From Bacteroidota bacterium (GTDB lineage Bacteria; Bacteroidota; Bacteroidia; Bacteroidales; Dysgonomonadaceae): 64,000 nt of DNA. Under the pieces are notes generated by a model, which saw nothing but the letters and a program-made list of their open reading frames with translations, did not search any database and was not told the origin of the DNA. Shown here one piece after another: positions 16,878 to 25,300 of this stretch. The first letter of the stretch is position 1. Each line of letters begins with the position of its first letter. Location of the stretch: positions 124,001 to 188,000 of the forward strand of contig JAFADY010000063.1 in the NCBI GenBank assembly GCA_023424395.1, read 5' to 3'. The position numbers were made by a program, and so were the translations under genes.

Positions 16878-18671
16878 TTAGTGAATATTCATGGTAACTT
16901 CGTTACTCTTCGGGAAATACTCCGTATGCAGCAGTTTATGCGCCATGAGACTTCCGGGTGAGCCCAGATAATCTTTGTACAGACTGATAATGGACGGATT
17001 TTCGTGCGATTTTCGGATGGTTTTCCGCTCGTCTTCCGAATAAATGGCCGCGGCGCGTTTGTGAAGTACCTCTTCCTGCATGTGCGTGTAAGGCTGTCCG
17101 CCGCCGCTGATGCAGCCTCCGGGACAAGCCATAATTTCGATGGCATGATAATTGGATTTTCCTTCGCGCACTTCATCCAACAACTTGCGGGCATTTCCCA
17201 ATCCGTGAGCGATACCGATATTGAGCGGAAGCCCGTCGAAATCTACCGTAGCAGAACGGATTCCTTCCATTCCGCGCAGTTCGTGAAATTCCACTTTATC
17301 TAAAGATTTTCCGGTGTACAATTCGTACGCCGTGCGGCAGGCGGCTTCAATAACACCTCCGGTGTTTCCGAAAATAACGCCTGCACCGGTGGATTCGCCG
17401 AGCGGATCATCGAAATCTTCATCGGGAAGATTCAGGAAATCGATGTTCGATTGCTTGATGAAGGCCGCCAGCTCGCGCGTGGAAATGGAGAAATCCACAT
17501 CGGGATTGCCGTCCACTTTAAACTCATCGCGCTGACATTCATATTTTTTCGCCAAGCACGGCATAATGGAAACCACGATCAGATCTTTGCGGTTCACCCC
17601 GATTTTATCGGCAAAATACGATTTGGCGATCGCGCCGAACATTTGCTGCGGAGATTTTGCCGTGGACGGAACGTCCAACAGATCGGGAAAGTTGTGTTCG
17701 AAGAAATTCACCCAACCCGGGCAGCACGATGTCAGTATCGGTAAACGAACCGATTCATCGCCCGCCAAGTGTCCTTTGATGCGGTTCAGCAACTCGGTTC
17801 CCTCTTCCATAATGGTAAGGTCGGCGCTGAAATCGGTATCGAAAACATAATCGAATCCTAATTCGCGAAGTGCGGCCACCATTTTTCCGGTTACGAGCGT
17901 GCCCGGCTCCAGTCCGAACTCCTCGCCCAATGCGGCACGCACGGCCGGAGCGGTTTGAACGACCACGGTTTTTGAAGGATCGCCCAACGCGCGAAGCACA
18001 TCGTTGGTGTGGTCAACTTCGGTAAGCGCACCCGTGGGGCACACCGAAACGCACTGCCCGCAATAGGTACAGGGCGAATCTTCCAAATTCATTTCGAACG
18101 CAGGCGCCACTACCGACATGAATCCACGGTTCACAGCCGAAAGCGCGCCAACGGTTTGCACCTCGTTACAAACCATTTCGCAACGGCGGCACATGATACA
18201 TTTATCCACATCGCGAATAATGGACGGCGACGTGTCTTTGCGGTAATGTGATTGTTCGCCCGCGTAAGGCAGGCTTCGAATTCCGAATTGCGTAGCAAGG
18301 CTTTGTAACTCGCAATTGCCCGATTTGGCGCAAACCAAACAATCGAACGGATGGTCGGAAATGATTAGTTTCAGCACGGTTTTACGTGCATTCAACACCC
18401 TTACGTTATGCGTGTTAATTACCATTCCGTCTTGTGCTTCAGTCATACACGACGGCGCTAAATTGCGGCGTCCTTCCACTTCCACCACGCAAATGCGGCA
18501 TCCTCCGGGCTTGTTTTCAATGCCCATGCCGGGCATCTCGAAATGGCAAAGCGTGGGAATATCTACGCCCACTTGTCGTGCGGCTTGTAAAATACTTGTT
18601 CCTCTTGGAACTTCTACTTTCTTTTTATCTATTGTTAGTGTGATCATATTTTTTGTTTGTTTATGTTTCAT
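16878..18671 (-). CDS. hydA: [FeFe]-hydrogenase catalytic subunit 1
   Basis: Interconverts H2 with protons and electrons; with HydB and HydC it couples NAD(H) and ferredoxin. Ligand sets are all in place: N-terminal [2Fe-2S] (Cys42, 58, 61, 75), His/Cys [4Fe-4S] (His107, Cys111, 114, 120), and two ferredoxin clusters (Cys158-168 and Cys201-211). The H-cluster domain follows with TSCCPGW (314-320), MPCLAKKYE (from 370) and MACPGGCISGGGQP near 525-540. The internal Met at residue 9 (18647), giving MITLTIDKKKVEV, is the more usual start and I prefer it. The DUF559 gene separates it from hydB. Confidence 0.95.
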   Translation of the reverse strand: MKHKQTKNMITLTIDKKKVEVPRGTSILQAARQVGVDIPTLCHFEMPGMGIENKPGGCRICVVEVEGRRNLAPSCMTEAQDGMVINTHNVRVLNARKTVLKLIISDHPFDCLVCAKSGNCELQSLATQFGIRSLPYAGEQSHYRKDTSPSIIRDVDKCIMCRRCEMVCNEVQTVGALSAVNRGFMSVVAPAFEMNLEDSPCTYCGQCVSVCPTGALTEVDHTNDVLRALGDPSKTVVVQTAPAVRAALGEEFGLEPGTLVTGKMVAALRELGFDYVFDTDFSADLTIMEEGTELLNRIKGHLAGDESVRLPILTSCCPGWVNFFEHNFPDLLDVPSTAKSPQQMFGAIAKSYFADKIGVNRKDLIVVSIMPCLAKKYECQRDEFKVDGNPDVDFSISTRELAAFIKQSNIDFLNLPDEDFDDPLGESTGAGVIFGNTGGVIEAACRTAYELYTGKSLDKVEFHELRGMEGIRSATVDFDGLPLNIGIAHGLGNARKLLDEVREGKSNYHAIEIMACPGGCISGGGQPYTHMQEEVLHKRAAAIYSEDERKTIRKSHENPSIISLYKDYLGSPGSLMAHKLLHTEYFPKSNEVTMNIH

Positions 18672-18713
18672 TGTTTTTTAAAACTTACCCGATATAGAAA
18701 AATTTTGCACCCA

Positions 18714-18745
18714 TCTCCCCTTTAGAAAAGGGGGTTGGGGGATTG
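18714..18745. repeat. Short GC-rich palindromic repeat, hydA/DUF559 gap
   Basis: CTCCCCTTT ... AAAGGGGG TTGGGGGATT forms a C-run/G-run hairpin of the same type as the block inside hydF. It lies between hydA and the DUF559 gene, right up to the stop codon of the latter. Confidence 0.7.
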
Positions 18746-18746
18746 A

Positions 18747-19130
18747 TTATCTTGTTTGTAATTCTTCGATTTTCACTTCAATTTCGGCGATTACGTTATC
18801 AATATCGTACCTGATCCTCGACTCTGAAAATCTTAAAACAGAATAACCCTTGGTTCTCAATTTTTCATCGCGAATCTTGTCTTCTTCGTATTTGAAATTG
18901 TGCGAGTAACCGTCAACTTCAATAATCAATTTTAATTTTCTGCATATAAAGTCAACAATAATGTTTGCCCCATCCAACGCCATAGGATACTGACGATTAA
19001 ATTGATAACCGGTTGCTTTTACTTTTAAGAATTTATCCCAAAGCAAAATTTCTCCCAGCGTGGATTCAGCTCTCAAATTTCTTGAGAGTTGTTTTAGAGA
19101 TTTATTATAGAATGATTTTTTCTCTTGCAT
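18747..19130 (-). CDS. DUF559 endonuclease-like protein within the hydrogenase operon
   Basis: A 127-residue protein of the DUF559 / very-short-patch-repair-like group. The core IIVDFICRKLKLIIEVDGYSH gives the D ... E-x-D/G layout of a PD-(D/E)XK-type site. The C-terminal GYSVLRFSESRI segment is also diagnostic. Biological role is unknown. Such genes are widespread and often sit beside repeats. It lies between hydB and hydA and is flanked on both sides by short GC-rich palindromic repeats (18714 and 19146). This suggests it entered the operon as, or with, a repeat-bounded insertion. Confidence 0.85.
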   Translation of the reverse strand: MQEKKSFYNKSLKQLSRNLRAESTLGEILLWDKFLKVKATGYQFNRQYPMALDGANIIVDFICRKLKLIIEVDGYSHNFKYEEDKIRDEKLRTKGYSVLRFSESRIRYDIDNVIAEIEVKIEELQTR

Positions 19131-19145
19131 TTTACATATTTTTCT

Positions 19146-19190
19146 ATCTCAATCCCCCTTACTCCCCCTTCGCCAAGGGGGAAACAAGGA
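19146..19190. repeat. Short GC-rich palindromic repeat, DUF559/hydB gap
   Basis: AATCCCCCTTACTCCCCCTTCGCCAAGGGGGAA is split here for length: AATCCCCCTTACTCCC and CCTTCGCCAAGGGGGAA. It forms a hairpin of the same repeat family as 18714-18745 and lies between the hydB stop and the DUF559 start. Confidence 0.7.
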
Positions 19191-19194
19191 TTTT

Positions 19195-21024
19195 TCACGC
19201 TTCTGCTGGCACAGCCATTTTTTTGTAATCATTGATCAGATCGATGGCATCGAATTGGCATTTATCCATGCACGCGCCACACTTGATGCATTTATCCTGA
19301 TGAATGTAATGCGTTTGCTTTTTGGCTCCCGTAATTGCATTCACGGGACAAACGCGCACACAGGCCATACAGCCAACGCAGTCTTCATCGTCGATAACAT
19401 AATACAGCAATTGTTTACATTGTCCCGAGCGACATTTCTTATCGTGAACGTGTTCGCGATACTCGTCAGCGAAATTATCGAGCGTAGAAAGTACGGGATT
19501 GGGCGATGTTTGTCCCAAACCGCAGAGCGATGTATCTTTGATAACGTTGCCGAGATTTCTCAGTTTTTCGAGGTCTTCCTGAGTGCCTTTACCTTCGGTA
19601 ATTCTTTGGAGCACCTCATAAAGGCGCTTATTGCCGATGCGGCACGGAGCGCATTTTCCACAAGATTCCTCCACGATGAAATCCAGATAGAACTTCGCCA
19701 CGGAAACCATGCAATCGTCCTCATCGAGCACAATCATGCCGCCCGACCCCATCATTGAGCCTGCGGCTGTAAGGCTTTCGTAATCAATGGGCGTATCCAG
19801 GTGTTTTTCCGTTAAGCAGCCTCCCGATGGGCCCCCGGTTTGCACGGCTTTGAATTTTTTTCCGCCTTTGATCCCGCCGCCAATTTCGTAAATAATTTCG
19901 CGGAGCGTAATTCCCATCGGCACTTCAATTAGTCCTACGTTGTTGATCTTTCCGGCGAGGGCAAATACTTTGGTGCCTTTGGATTTTTCGGTTCCGATAG
20001 ACGAAAACCAATCGGCGCCTTTGAGGATAATAACCGGCACATTGGCAAGCGTTTCCACGTTGTTTACGTTGGTGGGTTTGCCCAAATATCCTTTTTGTGC
20101 GGGGAACGGCGGTTTGTTGGACGGCTCGCCGCGCTTGCCTTCCATGGAGTGAATGAGCGATGTTTCTTCGCCGCACACAAAAGCGCCGGCTCCGTAACGG
20201 AGCGAGACATCGAAACTGAAATCGGTTCCGAATATACTATCGCCCAACAAACCGTATTCTTTGGCTTGTTTGATGGCTATTTTCAGACGTTTAATGGCGA
20301 GCGGATATTCCGCACGAATGTAAATCAATCCTTTTGTTGCACCAATGCAATACCCGCAAATGGCCATCGCTTCGAGGATGGTGTGCGGGTCGCCTTCCAA
20401 AATGGATCGATCCATAAACGCTCCGGGGTCACCTTCGTCGGCGTTGCATACCACATATTTTTGGTCGGCATCGTTATTGCTCGCGATTTGCCACTTCAAT
20501 CCCGTAGGAAATCCGGCACCACCGCGGCCGCGAAGTCCCGATTTTTTAATAATATCGATGGTTTCTTGTGGCGAATATTCGGTAAGGCATTTTCCAAGCG
20601 CCTGATAGGCATCGCGGGCGATAGATTCGTCGATATTTTCGGGATCGATAATTCCACAATTACGCAATGCAACACGCAACTGCTTTTTGTAGAATCCCAT
20701 GTGTTTGGAATCTTCGATATGCTCTTCGTTTTCGGGATCTAAATAAAGCAACCGATTTACCCTTCGGCCTTTGATGATATGTTCGTCGATGATTTCCTTG
20801 GCATCCTCGGGCTTTACCTGCGTGTAAAAAGTATTGTCGGGCAATACTTTTACGATAGGCCCTTTTTCGCAGAAACCGAAACAGCCGGTGCGGATTACCT
20901 GAACATCGTCTTTCAATCCTTTGCGGAGTAGTTCGTCCTGCAACATTTCGTAGATCAATACGCTTTGCGAGGACTGACAACCGGTTCCCGCGCAAACGAG
21001 CATGTGCATTTTATATTGGCTCAT
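19195..21024 (-). CDS. hydB: NAD-linked [FeFe]-hydrogenase beta subunit (NuoF-like)
   Basis: A 609-residue flavoprotein carrying the NAD(H) site of the HydABC complex. Domains in order: an N-terminal thioredoxin-like [2Fe-2S] domain (CAGTGC and GCFGFC), then the NuoF FMN/NADH domain (GRGGAGFPTGLKW and NADEGDPGAFMDR). Next come the SLBB region, a [4Fe-4S] motif ESCGKCAPCRIG, and a C-terminal two-cluster ferredoxin domain (CVGCMACVRVCP and CIKCGACMDKCQ). The C-terminal ferredoxin tail is the pattern of the bifurcating class. It is preceded by the small 2Fe-2S protein gene, 24 bases away. Confidence 0.95.
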   Translation of the reverse strand: MSQYKMHMLVCAGTGCQSSQSVLIYEMLQDELLRKGLKDDVQVIRTGCFGFCEKGPIVKVLPDNTFYTQVKPEDAKEIIDEHIIKGRRVNRLLYLDPENEEHIEDSKHMGFYKKQLRVALRNCGIIDPENIDESIARDAYQALGKCLTEYSPQETIDIIKKSGLRGRGGAGFPTGLKWQIASNNDADQKYVVCNADEGDPGAFMDRSILEGDPHTILEAMAICGYCIGATKGLIYIRAEYPLAIKRLKIAIKQAKEYGLLGDSIFGTDFSFDVSLRYGAGAFVCGEETSLIHSMEGKRGEPSNKPPFPAQKGYLGKPTNVNNVETLANVPVIILKGADWFSSIGTEKSKGTKVFALAGKINNVGLIEVPMGITLREIIYEIGGGIKGGKKFKAVQTGGPSGGCLTEKHLDTPIDYESLTAAGSMMGSGGMIVLDEDDCMVSVAKFYLDFIVEESCGKCAPCRIGNKRLYEVLQRITEGKGTQEDLEKLRNLGNVIKDTSLCGLGQTSPNPVLSTLDNFADEYREHVHDKKCRSGQCKQLLYYVIDDEDCVGCMACVRVCPVNAITGAKKQTHYIHQDKCIKCGACMDKCQFDAIDLINDYKKMAVPAEA

Positions 21025-21048
21025 ACAATTTTTCCTCCTTTGTTTGGG

Positions 21049-21444
21049 TTATTTTTCAATGGTATCGTAATTTTGCGGGATGATGCCATCTACCAATTCG
21101 CCCTCTTTGATGTAGCGCTCAATGATTTCATCCGCTTTTTTTGTATCGACGTATCCGAAAACCATCGGGCTTTTTCCCGGAACGGTAATCTCAACGGTGG
21201 GCTCGGCAAAGCAATATCCCATACAGCCGGTTTGTGTTACCACCGCATCTATTTTTCGTTTGTCGAGCTCTTGCACAAAAAACTCCATTACATCTTTCGC
21301 TCCCGAGGCAATGCCGCAGGTTGCCATAGCCACTTTTATCTGAACCAGCGATTCAGGATTTTCGGCCTTGTCCCTTAGGTTAATGTGGGATTTTACTTCT
21401 GCCTGTTTCTTTTTCAGGTCTTCGAGTGTTCTGATTCCAGCCAT
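21049..21444 (-). CDS. Thioredoxin-like [2Fe-2S] ferredoxin domain protein
   Basis: A 131-residue stand-alone thioredoxin-fold [2Fe-2S] protein. Cysteines occur as ATCGIASG and as QTGCMGYCFAEP, matching the N-terminal domain of HydB. Such proteins are common in Hnd/Hyd clusters of Firmicutes and Bacteroidota, where they act as an extra electron-transfer subunit. It lies directly upstream of hydB in the same operon. Whether it is a stable subunit of the hydrogenase or feeds the sensory module upstream is not visible from the sequence. Confidence 0.85.
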   Translation of the reverse strand: MAGIRTLEDLKKKQAEVKSHINLRDKAENPESLVQIKVAMATCGIASGAKDVMEFFVQELDKRKIDAVVTQTGCMGYCFAEPTVEITVPGKSPMVFGYVDTKKADEIIERYIKEGELVDGIIPQNYDTIEK

Positions 21445-21504
21445 TTCGTTAATAATTAATTGTTTACTGTTTTTTATAATAGTTTTTATTTCTATTTTTC
21501 TGTT

Positions 21505-22062
21505 TTAGCAAAGAAAACTTGTCGCAGCTCTGTGTCGAAAAATATCTTTCAGATTTTCGTTGATATACTCTTTCACTGCCGATGTCATTTCTGCCGGTTG
21601 CAAATCGATGTTTTGTTGTTTCAATTCTTCGGAATCGAGTGTAAATTCCTCTTTTCCCAATCGATAAGTGAACCGAAACCCGATTTGGGGATTGGAACGG
21701 ATGAGCAACGTGACGTAACCGGCCAAATCACCCAACGGCAAGCAATCGGGATGATCAGTTCGGTATTCTGCTTCGATGAGTGTTCCCTTACCTTCTTGCG
21801 AAGCAATGTTTAATGAACCGCCTGTTTGTTCGGCGGTCATTTTCAGAAAAGGAACGCCCAAGCCCACTTTTCGGGTGGTGCGTGTGGTAAAGAACGGATC
21901 GGATAGTTTTTTCACTTGCTCTTCTGTCATTCCGCACCCGTCATCTTTTACGCTAAACAGCAGCGAGTTGCCTTCTTCCACGAACGACATTTCCACGTTT
22001 TGCGCCTGCGCCCGAACAGAGTTTTGCGCGATGTCCATTAAGTGCATTGCCAAGTCAATCAT
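21505..22062 (-). CDS. Stand-alone HATPase (histidine-kinase-like ATP-binding protein)
   Basis: A GHKL ATPase domain with no phospho-acceptor histidine region or receiver: N-box DIAQNSVRAQ, G1 box DDGCGM, the SDPFFTTR lid segment and G2 box VGLGVPF. About 185 residues if begun at the Met at 22062 (MIDLAMHLMD). The frame is open further upstream but only across a heptamer repeat that also codes the end of the PHP gene, so I reject the longer start. It sits in the hydrogen-sensing module with a second HATPase at 24541. A protein-kinase or protein-protein switching role is inferred from the company it keeps. Confidence 0.85.
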   Translation of the reverse strand: MIDLAMHLMDIAQNSVRAQAQNVEMSFVEEGNSLLFSVKDDGCGMTEEQVKKLSDPFFTTRTTRKVGLGVPFLKMTAEQTGGSLNIASQEGKGTLIEAEYRTDHPDCLPLGDLAGYVTLLIRSNPQIGFRFTYRLGKEEFTLDSEELKQQNIDLQPAEMTSAVKEYINENLKDIFRHRAATSFLC

Positions 22063-22804
22063 AACGATTTCGGATTTGGGATTTGGGATTTGGGATTGAG
22101 AAAATTGCTTTGAAGTTTTCCCAATTCGCCTCTTCCATTTCAAGCCAATTGTAGGCTTTGCCGATATCTTCGGGATAATGCGCGTCGGAATTTCGTAAAA
22201 CGGGCTTTCCAGTTAATTCCGCATGCGCTTGCAGGAAATCCTCAGGCGTGGTGCGCCACGAAATTTCCAAAGCATCGTACCCCAGATCGAACGGCATGAA
22301 GCCCAATTGGCTAAAAACGCTGTTTCGCGGCCGGTCGATGTGCGCGGGAACGAAAATTCCGCCCAGCGCGTGCACTTTTTTTGCCACCGTTTCAATATTA
22401 TCTTCCAAGCCCATGTAGAGCGAACGCTCTTCTTCGTACACGATCACGTCGTTTTCGTCAACCGCCACCTGAAACCCGAAAGCATAGGGGTCATTTTTAA
22501 CGACAGGCATTTTTTCGTCGAGATAGCGCTGAAACTCCTCGAGCGTTTCCAAATCGGGGAAATACGAGAGACAATGCACCTCTTCCTGCGTGTTCACTTC
22601 GCATCCGGGAATGACGAAAATTCCCGCTTTTTTGCCTAACTCAACACAGACTTTCACGTTCCGGGTAGTATTATGATCGGTTATCGCGATCATATTCAAC
22701 CCTTTTTCACCGGCAACGCGCAAAATATTCCGCGGACTCATCTCCAAATCACCGCAAGGAGAAAGACAGGTGTGTATGTGAAGATCGGCTTTGAATCTAA
22801 GCAT
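22055..22804 (-). CDS. PHP-domain phosphoesterase family protein
   Basis: A 249-residue PHP-domain protein. Metal-binding motifs are present: the opening DLHIHTCLS, ITDHNTT, a GCEVN segment and PAHIDRP, with a SDAHYPEDIG motif near 215. PHP proteins hydrolyse phosphate esters, for example in histidinol phosphatase or the nucleoside 3',5'-bisphosphate hydrolases. They recur next to sensory hydrogenases and DRTGG proteins in several anaerobes. The last residues are encoded by a heptamer repeat (SIPNPKSQ), so its C-terminus and the start of the next gene have been reshaped by repeat DNA. Confidence 0.85.
   Translation of the reverse strand: MLRFKADLHIHTCLSPCGDLEMSPRNILRVAGEKGLNMIAITDHNTTRNVKVCVELGKKAGIFVIPGCEVNTQEEVHCLSYFPDLETLEEFQRYLDEKMPVVKNDPYAFGFQVAVDENDVIVYEEERSLYMGLEDNIETVAKKVHALGGIFVPAHIDRPRNSVFSQLGFMPFDLGYDALEISWRTTPEDFLQAHAELTGKPVLRNSDAHYPEDIGKAYNWLEMEEANWENFKAIFSIPNPKSQIRNRYD
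22067..22097. repeat. Tandem heptamer GGGATTT array
   Basis: Four near-perfect copies of GGATTTG/GGGATTT in tandem span the junction of the PHP and HATPase genes and are read as coding by both. Degenerate arrays of similar flavour lie at 16808-16868 (CGAGTTGCGAGTTACGAG) and 51244-51306 (CGGAACCCGGAACCCG). Confidence 0.7.
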
Positions 22805-23141
22805 TCAGATAGTTAAAGATTTTACCACACGTTTCAAAAAGCGGCAGATTTGATGATAGAATAACCACATCTTCATCCGAAGCGTGCTGCCGAAGTTCGC
22901 CCGGCACACTTCGTTCATTGGCTATAACTATAGCGCTCAACTCTTTAAGCGATGCCACCGCCACTATATTTTTGTGCACTTGCGAGGTTATCCACAGCGA
23001 ACCGGCTTGCGCTTTGCCCATAACATCGCTCAAAAGATCGGACGCATACGCGCCGGTTACTAAACTATTCGGCTGAATATTGTCGGTTGAGCATTCAAAG
23101 CCAAGTTCTTTGGTCAATTGCTCAAGTGTTTGCTGTTCCAT
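22797..23141 (-). CDS. DRTGG-domain protein, copy 2 of the sensory module
   Basis: A 114-residue DRTGG-type protein. The region TGAYASDLLSDVMGKAQAGSLWIT is characteristic of the small DRTGG proteins found beside HydS-type hydrogenases. The C-terminal half is a Rossmann-like alpha/beta unit (SAIVIANERSVPGELRQHASDEDVVILSS, given only in part). It overlaps the PHP gene at its 3' end and the HydS-like gene at its 5' end (23122-23141), so it is tightly coupled. Function is unknown; DRTGG domains occur N-terminal to CBS or kinase domains in other proteins, hinting at ligand sensing. Confidence 0.8.
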   Translation of the reverse strand: MEQQTLEQLTKELGFECSTDNIQPNSLVTGAYASDLLSDVMGKAQAGSLWITSQVHKNIVAVASLKELSAIVIANERSVPGELRQHASDEDVVILSSNLPLFETCGKIFNYLNA

Positions 23142-24513
23142 CGGTGTTATTGTATTTGTTTAACCTATTTTTGCCCCACACTTTTTCGATTACCTGAAAA
23201 GCTTGTTCGGGGCTGAGTTTGTAATTTTTTTCCATCACGCGCTGTACGAAAACACAATGCGAAATACTTGCTTTGCTTTTCACGATGTCTTCGGCCAGGC
23301 TTTTGCAGCTTGGCGCGCCGCAGGCTCCGCAATCGAATCCGGGTAAATAACTGTTCAGCCGTTTGATGCGATCCATTTTCATGAGCGCCTTTTCCATATT
23401 TTCGTCCAGCAGCAATCCATCGCGGGGATAAACCGGATCAACACTCAGTTCGCTTCTAAGCTTATCAGCACACTCCATTAGCGGATTGTGATACGAATTA
23501 TTCATTTCCACGAGAAAAGACAGTTTTTTTTGTCGCTGACCCAATCGTTCAACGGTGAGGAAACGGTTTCCGGGACAAAGGATTCCTCCGGCGCAACCTT
23601 GGTCACAAGCGCGCATTTCCAGAAAATCCACATTTTTCACGCGCCCCATTTCCAGTCGCTCCAAAAATTCGATTACATTTTCGATGCCATCAATAGCAAG
23701 ACTACGTCCTTGAAAATAATCGCCTTCGGTTCCCGAAAGCGACCATTTCACTGAATCGGGCGACATATTGGCGAGTTGCTTCGAAAGTTTGAGTTCTTTT
23801 TTGTCCAACAGAATTTTTGCCACCTTATTGTACACATCTTTCATATTGATGGCAGCATCGATGGGCGATATTTTTTCGCCTACAGGCGCTTTCGCCGCCA
23901 CTATTTTCGCCGCACACGGCGTTACGTAGTAAATAAAAATTTCTTCGGGGTTGAGTCCTTTATCTTCGTGAAATTTGCGCAGATAAAGCGCGGCAATATC
24001 GTGTGGCGCTTTTATAGGTAAAATATTTTCGGTGAGTGACGGATACTGAACTTGAATTAAGCGGACAACCGCCGGACAAAACGAACTGATGATGGGTTTC
24101 AACATCGGATCAACGGTTTGGGCTTGCTTTTCGTATTCCTCTTTGAGCAAATCCACAGCGTGCTCCACTTCAAACACCTTATCGAATCCGGTTTCCTTCA
24201 CAGCTTCCATCACTTCGGAAGCGGTATAATCCGATGAAAACTGTCCGATAAACACCGACGGCACCAACGCAATGTGATATCCTTCGGTGCGGACAGCCAC
24301 ATAGCTATCGTCTTGAGCATAAATGGCGTTAACGGGGCAAACGCGAAAACACTCACCGCAATCTATACAACGCTCAGGCATGATAGCAGCATGGCCATCG
24401 ACAATTCGTATTGCCTGTGTGGAGCAAACCCGCATGCAATGCGAACAGCCAATACATTTTACCGTATCGATCTGAATGGAATGTGTATAGTTTTTGTCTT
24501 TCATAAATCCCAC
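23122..24513 (-). CDS. Sensory-type [FeFe]-hydrogenase-like protein (HydS/HfsB-like)
   Basis: A 463-residue protein. It has an N-terminal two-cluster ferredoxin domain (Cys20/23/26/30 and Cys49/52/55/59), a hydrogenase domain (about 75-370), and a C-terminal [4Fe-4S] motif with Cys395, 398, 403 and 420 (FDCGACGAPSCK). The H-cluster cysteines are kept (Cys146, Cys200, Cys303, Cys307). The proton-relay cysteine of TSCCP is replaced by Phe (SSFCP, 143-147), and the Glu of MPCxxKxxE is absent (TPCAAKIVAAK). This is the pattern of sensory rather than high-turnover hydrogenases. It has no PAS domain. Neighbouring ATPase, DRTGG and PHP genes fit a signalling role. Confidence 0.88.
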   Translation of the reverse strand: MGFMKDKNYTHSIQIDTVKCIGCSHCMRVCSTQAIRIVDGHAAIMPERCIDCGECFRVCPVNAIYAQDDSYVAVRTEGYHIALVPSVFIGQFSSDYTASEVMEAVKETGFDKVFEVEHAVDLLKEEYEKQAQTVDPMLKPIISSFCPAVVRLIQVQYPSLTENILPIKAPHDIAALYLRKFHEDKGLNPEEIFIYYVTPCAAKIVAAKAPVGEKISPIDAAINMKDVYNKVAKILLDKKELKLSKQLANMSPDSVKWSLSGTEGDYFQGRSLAIDGIENVIEFLERLEMGRVKNVDFLEMRACDQGCAGGILCPGNRFLTVERLGQRQKKLSFLVEMNNSYHNPLMECADKLRSELSVDPVYPRDGLLLDENMEKALMKMDRIKRLNSYLPGFDCGACGAPSCKSLAEDIVKSKASISHCVFVQRVMEKNYKLSPEQAFQVIEKVWGKNRLNKYNNTDGTANT

Positions 24514-24540
24514 TAAAGTTCCCCTTAAGAGGGGACTTTT
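24512..24540. repeat. Short GC-rich palindromic repeat, HydS/HATPase gap
   Basis: AAAGTTCCCCTTAAGAGGGGACTTTT is listed in two parts: AAAGTTCCCC and TTAAGAGGGGACTTTT. It forms a hairpin with 10-base complementary arms between the RsbW-like gene stop and the HydS-like gene start, and belongs to the same repeat family. Confidence 0.65.
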
Positions 24541-24957
24541 CTATCGGTTAAAATTAACAGTCATTACCAACGTTGTACCAACTCCGATTGTTGATGTAAG
24601 CATCATTTCATCGGTATTACGTTTGATGTTCGGTAAACCCATCCCTGCGCCGAAACCCATTTGCCGCACTTCATCCGATGCGGTGGAAAAGCCTTCTTCC
24701 ATCGCTTTTTCGATGTTGGGAATGCCCGGCCCTTCATCTTCTAAAATAATTTTTATACGTTCCGGGGTCAGGTCAACACTCATTACTCCACGGTAGGCAT
24801 GAGCCACAACGTTTACTTCCGCTTCGTACGATGCGATAGCGATTTGTCTCACCAATCGCGGCTCGATATTGAATTGTTTCAGCGTTTTTTTTACTTCGGA
24901 ACTTGCTTTTCCGGCCGAACTGAAATCACCGCCCTGTATATCATAAGAAAATTGCAT
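24541..24957 (-). CDS. RsbW-like anti-sigma/serine kinase-type ATPase
   Basis: A 138-residue GHKL ATPase of the anti-sigma regulatory factor class. The N-box is VNVVAHAY, the G1 box DEGPGI, and the glycine-rich lid GFGAGMGLPN. RsbW and SpoIIAB proteins phosphorylate an antagonist on Ser/Thr. Homologues are regular members of HydS-containing hydrogenase clusters. No sigma factor or STAS antagonist is encoded in this window, so the target may be one of the DRTGG proteins or lie elsewhere. It sits one base after the upstream DRTGG gene. Confidence 0.88.
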   Translation of the reverse strand: MQFSYDIQGGDFSSAGKASSEVKKTLKQFNIEPRLVRQIAIASYEAEVNVVAHAYRGVMSVDLTPERIKIILEDEGPGIPNIEKAMEEGFSTASDEVRQMGFGAGMGLPNIKRNTDEMMLTSTIGVGTTLVMTVNFNR

Positions 24958-24958
24958 G

Positions 24959-25300
24959 TCAATAAACGGGTTTTATTCCGTTGCCGTACAACTTGCCCGA
25001 TACTTCGAAAAGCGTAAGCGAAGTAGTAATAAGCGAAATATTGTTTTCTTCGGCAAGCTCAATCATATCATCAGAAACTTTTTTGTTCCGCACGAAGATA
25101 ATGCATTGTATATTAGACATTTCTGCAGTACGGATGGTTTGAATGTTCGACAAACCGGTAATCAGTATCGTTTTTTCCATCGGAAAACGCAATACATCGC
25201 TCATTAAATCCGATGAAAAAGCAGTGGTAAAATCGTGCTGCACATCGCAACCCAATTGAATTGTACCGTTAACCAATTCACTTACCTTTATTAAATTCAT
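24959..25300 (-). CDS. DRTGG-domain protein, copy 1 (first gene of the operon)
   Basis: A small DRTGG-type protein of about 113 residues, a paralogue of the one at 22797: TTAFSSDLMSDVLRFP here compares with TGAYASDLLSDVMGKA there, and the C-terminal SLITTSLTLFEVSGKLY also corresponds. I prefer the Met at 25300 (MNLIKVSEL); the frame opens four codons earlier. It is the promoter-proximal gene of the hydrogenase-1 operon. The product is probably cytoplasmic and its ligand is unknown. Confidence 0.8.
   Translation of the reverse strand: MNLIKVSELVNGTIQLGCDVQHDFTTAFSSDLMSDVLRFPMEKTILITGLSNIQTIRTAEMSNIQCIIFVRNKKVSDDMIELAEENNISLITTSLTLFEVSGKLYGNGIKPVY

Noticed and set aside
20095..20742. A 215-codon plus-strand open frame opposite hydB
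   Set aside because: Mirror of the NuoF-type coding region, with no start context or domain.
22067..22097. A CRISPR array or minisatellite gene
   Set aside because: Only four 7-base units with no spacers; no Cas genes in the window.
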